Shown here: one piece after another, positions 63,957 through 64,000 of the stretch | Numbering within the stretch: the first letter of the stretch is position 1 | How the letters are laid out: every line of letters begins with the position of its first letter | NCBI GenBank assembly: GCA_013398955.1 | Contig: VWPU01012116.1 | Coordinates: 372,001 to 436,000 of the forward strand | Direction: 5' to 3' | Length of the DNA stretch: 64,000 bases | DNA from: Callaeas wilsoni | Taxonomy: Eukaryota; Chordata; Aves; Passeriformes; Callaeidae | Translations under genes and position numbers: made by a program | The notes under the pieces: model-generated | Database searches by the model: none | What the model was told of the DNA's origin: nothing | The model's input: only the letters and a program-made list of their open reading frames with translations

Positions 63957-64000
63957 AATCACAGCACCACTGAGGTTGGAAGGGAGTTTTGGGCATGGTC
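63957..64000 (-). mobile_element. CR1 LINE 3' end, cut by the window edge
   Basis: AATCACAGCACCACTGAGG followed by TTGGAAGGGAG is the reverse complement of a CR1 3' tail like those at the other minus-strand copies. Only the first 44 bases lie in the window; the element should continue to the right. Confidence 0.75.

Noticed and set aside
1..64000. CRISPR arrays, bacterial operons, tRNA or rRNA genes
   Set aside because: No regularly spaced repeats, no tRNA-like box pairs that I could recognise, and the composition and transposons indicate a vertebrate genome.

Overview
The window looks like vertebrate nuclear DNA from a bird. It is AT-rich and CpG-depleted, with no operons or densely packed genes. 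It carries several CR1 LINE fragments with typical avian 3' ends and one solo LTR of a type I recognise from bird genomes. The one recognisable protein-coding gene is an intact SOCS6. The CR1 subtypes and the LTR fit a neoavian bird, perhaps a songbird, but I cannot name the species.

Layout. Bases 1-15307 read as the last part of a SOCS6 intron. No CpG-island promoter is visible, so the first, non-coding exon is presumably upstream of the window. This intron holds two CR1 fragments (5931-7095 and 12635-12945), a GT-rich low-complexity tract, and a perfect 126-bp duplication around a single N that is probably an assembly artefact. The last exon starts at 15308 after a good splice acceptor. It has a 125-nt leader segment with three chained upstream ORFs, the uninterrupted 534-codon SOCS6 reading frame (15433-17037), and a 3' UTR of about 4.3 kb that probably ends after the AATAAA at 21306.

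From about 21330 to 64000 I see no gene. This is a gene-poor, AT-rich interval with scattered retroelements: CR1 at 22887, 32588, 39100 (opposite orientation) and 63957; two much older CR1/L3-like fragments near 49845-50560 and 55055-55485; and an ERV LTR at 50671-51245. Two small CpG-retaining islands stand out, at 14310-14645 in the intron and at 47549-47776 in the desert. They are the best candidates for unannotated regulatory DNA or exons.

Functionally, the window is one gene with its post-transcriptional control region. SOCS6 is an adaptor that couples phosphotyrosine proteins, through its SH2 domain, to an Elongin/Cullin-5 ubiquitin ligase through its SOCS box. The leader uORFs, miR-17/miR-19 seed matches and a Pumilio motif next to the poly(A) signal suggest tight translational and mRNA-level control. 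I found no convincing previously undescribed system; the observations below are modest and flagged accordingly.
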